A DNA stretch of 7,510 nucleotides from Candidatus Zixiibacteriota bacterium (lineage in GTDB: Bacteria > Zixibacteria > MSB-5A5 > WJJR01). The position numbers and the translations under genes are program-made. Location of the stretch: NCBI GenBank assembly GCA_020058315.1, contig JAGVEK010000264.1:1-7510 (forward strand). The letters are read 5' to 3'. Positions 6,433 through 7,510 of this stretch are shown piece by piece. The notes beneath the pieces were generated by a model, which saw nothing but the letters and a program-made list of their open reading frames with translations, had not been told where the DNA came from and searched no databases. The first letter of the stretch is position 1. Every line of letters begins with the position of its first letter.

Positions 6433-7167
6433 TCACGGATTTCGCATCAATTGCAAGACGATCATTTGTAGTAGCCGCCGATCCCGCAGGTTTGAAACGG
6501 CTAAGTCGGCACCAGCTTCGACTAATTCTTGAACGGTGCTTGCACCCGTAGCTACTGCGATTACCCGCGTACCAGCCTCCTTCGCAGCACGCACGTCATA
6601 GGGAGTGTCGCCAACTAGAATAGTATTTCTAGGCCCAAATGCTGCGCCCAGGCGTTCGGCCGCTCGACGCTGTGCAATGAATACGAGGTTGGCCCGATTC
6701 TCGTGATCGTCGCCGTATGCCCCGCTATCGAGGTGAAGGTAGACGTCTAAGCCAAATGCCTTAAGCTTCAGAATCGCCAATTCACGCACATTGCCGGTCA
6801 ATACGCTTTGGTGGATGCGAGGCTCAGCAGCAAGCTGGGCCAGTGTTTCTTTTGCGCCGGGTAGCGCGCGCCCCGTGGCTGCCAGTTCGAACTTAGCGAT
6901 TTGAAACTCGTGCAGCAGCGAATCGATGAGAGCAAGGACTGCTCCTTCAGACGCATCTAATCCGTTGAGTCGCAACATCTCCGCGGAGATTGCCAGCTCT
7001 GTGCGCCCGGGAACAATTGCGTATCTTTCGAGCTCGCGACCTGTTGCGTTCCTGAACGCCCGCCGATAGACCGCGGGTCCAACTCCCCTCGATTCCATCA
7101 GCGTGTGATCAATGTCCCACAGTACCAACACCTTTGGGGACTTCGTGCGATCGTGTCCGAGATACAT
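6433..7167 (-). CDS. HAD-superfamily hydrolase, phosphoglycolate phosphatase-like
   Basis: With ATG 7167 the protein has 244 residues, normal for subfamily IA HAD phosphatases. Motif I is LWDIDHTL (Asp18 nucleophile, Asp20 acid/base, Thr22). Between motifs I and II is a helical cap of roughly 90 residues, matching the C1 cap. Motif II is SVLTGN (Thr124), the motif III lysine lies in LKLKAFGL (K134 or K136), and motif IV is ILVGDTPYDVRAAKEAG (Asp187, Asp191) for magnesium binding. All catalytic residues are present, so it should be an active cytosolic phosphatase. The family removes phosphate from small molecules such as phosphoglycolate or sugar phosphates; the substrate cannot be read from the sequence. 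A TTG at 7203 would add 12 residues (PAAAISGKF...), but neither start has a clear SD. It points the same way as the two small genes downstream but is separated from them by about 330 bases of decayed sequence, so it is probably its own transcript. Confidence 0.88.
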   Translation of the reverse strand: MYLGHDRTKSPKVLVLWDIDHTLMESRGVGPAVYRRAFRNATGRELERYAIVPGRTELAISAEMLRLNGLDASEGAVLALIDSLLHEFQIAKFELAATGRALPGAKETLAQLAAEPRIHQSVLTGNVRELAILKLKAFGLDVYLHLDSGAYGDDHENRANLVFIAQRRAAERLGAAFGPRNTILVGDTPYDVRAAKEAGTRVIAVATGASTVQELVEAGADLAVSNLRDRRLLQMIVLQLMRNP

Positions 7168-7203
7168 GGCGTTGAACTTGCCGGATATCGCGGCGGCAGG
7201 CAA

Positions 7204-7510
7204 GGGCCGGGCAGCCGACTAGCCTCGATCTTTCGCGCGGCTGACGCGTCGGCCTGATCGGCTTCGGATTGGGGTTTTCGACCGTTTCGGGCTGGCGGGG
7301 TATGGCTGAGCGCCCCGTGTCAGCGGGGTGGCTGCTGGGTTCCACGGGCCCGGTGGTGGTTCTTTCGAGGGTTGTAGGGATGGTTTGTGCTGGTCAGGTT
7401 ACTTCTAGGCGGGTCAGAGCGCTAATGGCCAGTGCGGGCGTTGAAGGCCCTCGCACAGCGGGTCATCCGTCGGCGCCGCTTTGTCGAGCGAGTCCTAGGC
7501 ATGGTTCGAC
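7204..7510. other. No supported gene at right edge
   Basis: No frame on either strand combines a start, adequate length and convincing composition. A weak stem (CGCCCCG 7311-7317 with CGGGGTG 7324-7330, one wobble pair) is present without a T-tract. The upstream promoter of the HAD phosphatase should lie at the left of this stretch, but I cannot pick its elements. Confidence 0.5.

Noticed and set aside
7380..7506. Short Arg-rich minus-strand frame starting at ATG near 7503
   Set aside because: Only about 26 codons, no SD and no recognised family; a transposase or repeat remnant was considered but no inverted repeats or target duplications are visible.
7503..7510. GGTTCGAC at the right edge, resembling a tRNA T-loop
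   Set aside because: No D-arm, anticodon arm or acceptor strand pairs upstream of it, so a tRNA on this strand is not supported.
1..7510. CRISPR arrays, insertion-sequence ends, rRNA
   Set aside because: No regularly spaced repeats, paired terminal inverted repeats or rRNA-like stretches were seen on reading through the window.

Overview
The window looks like chromosomal DNA of a high-GC actinobacterium, probably a Mycobacterium, Nocardia, Rhodococcus or Gordonia relative. Most coding stretches show strong G/C preference at third codon positions, GTG/TTG starts are plausible at several genes, and a short fragment resembles the C-terminal signal of a type VII (ESX) secretion substrate. No housekeeping gene fixes the genus. 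The window reads as an accessory region: unknown small genes, one very large signalling-type NTPase, broken material, and local drops in GC.

Left part (1-3268, minus strand): one uninterrupted frame of at least 1089 codons that runs off the left edge. It encodes a STAND-class NTPase of NACHT-like organisation: an unrecognised mostly helical N-terminal region, a Walker A P-loop, a Walker B strand, a V-L-T-S-R motif, an F-F-H-Q-I-L-F-E-F-A-A-A motif, and a long helical tail probably made of repeats. Such proteins are often sensors in anti-phage or other conflict systems. A short AT-rich divergent promoter region (3269-3346) holds a 6-bp inverted repeat. It separates the NTPase from an unrecognised 147-residue gene on the plus strand (3347-3790), which ends in a clear intrinsic terminator.

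Middle part (3957-5401, plus strand): a 69-residue helical protein is followed, with a 4-bp GTGA overlap, by a ~412-residue protein that I read as a divergent HAD-like protein related in motif layout to COG5610 (R-D-G motif and D-x-G-x-x-G-S-x-Q motif). A perfect 12-bp GC-rich hairpin lies at the start of this second gene. The hairpin makes the true start codon, and the relation between the two genes, uncertain.

Right part (5483-7203, minus strand): two small, less GC-rich unknown genes (about 99-107 and 87 residues) sit in tandem. Immediately upstream is a broken frame whose product ends in a Y-E-A-G-E (YxxxE) motif. The arrangement looks like the remnant of a type VII secretion substrate / toxin-immunity type cassette, though no toxin or immunity family is recognised. 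Upstream of these is an intact HAD-family phosphatase (phosphoglycolate phosphatase-like). The last ~300 bases contain no gene that I can support.
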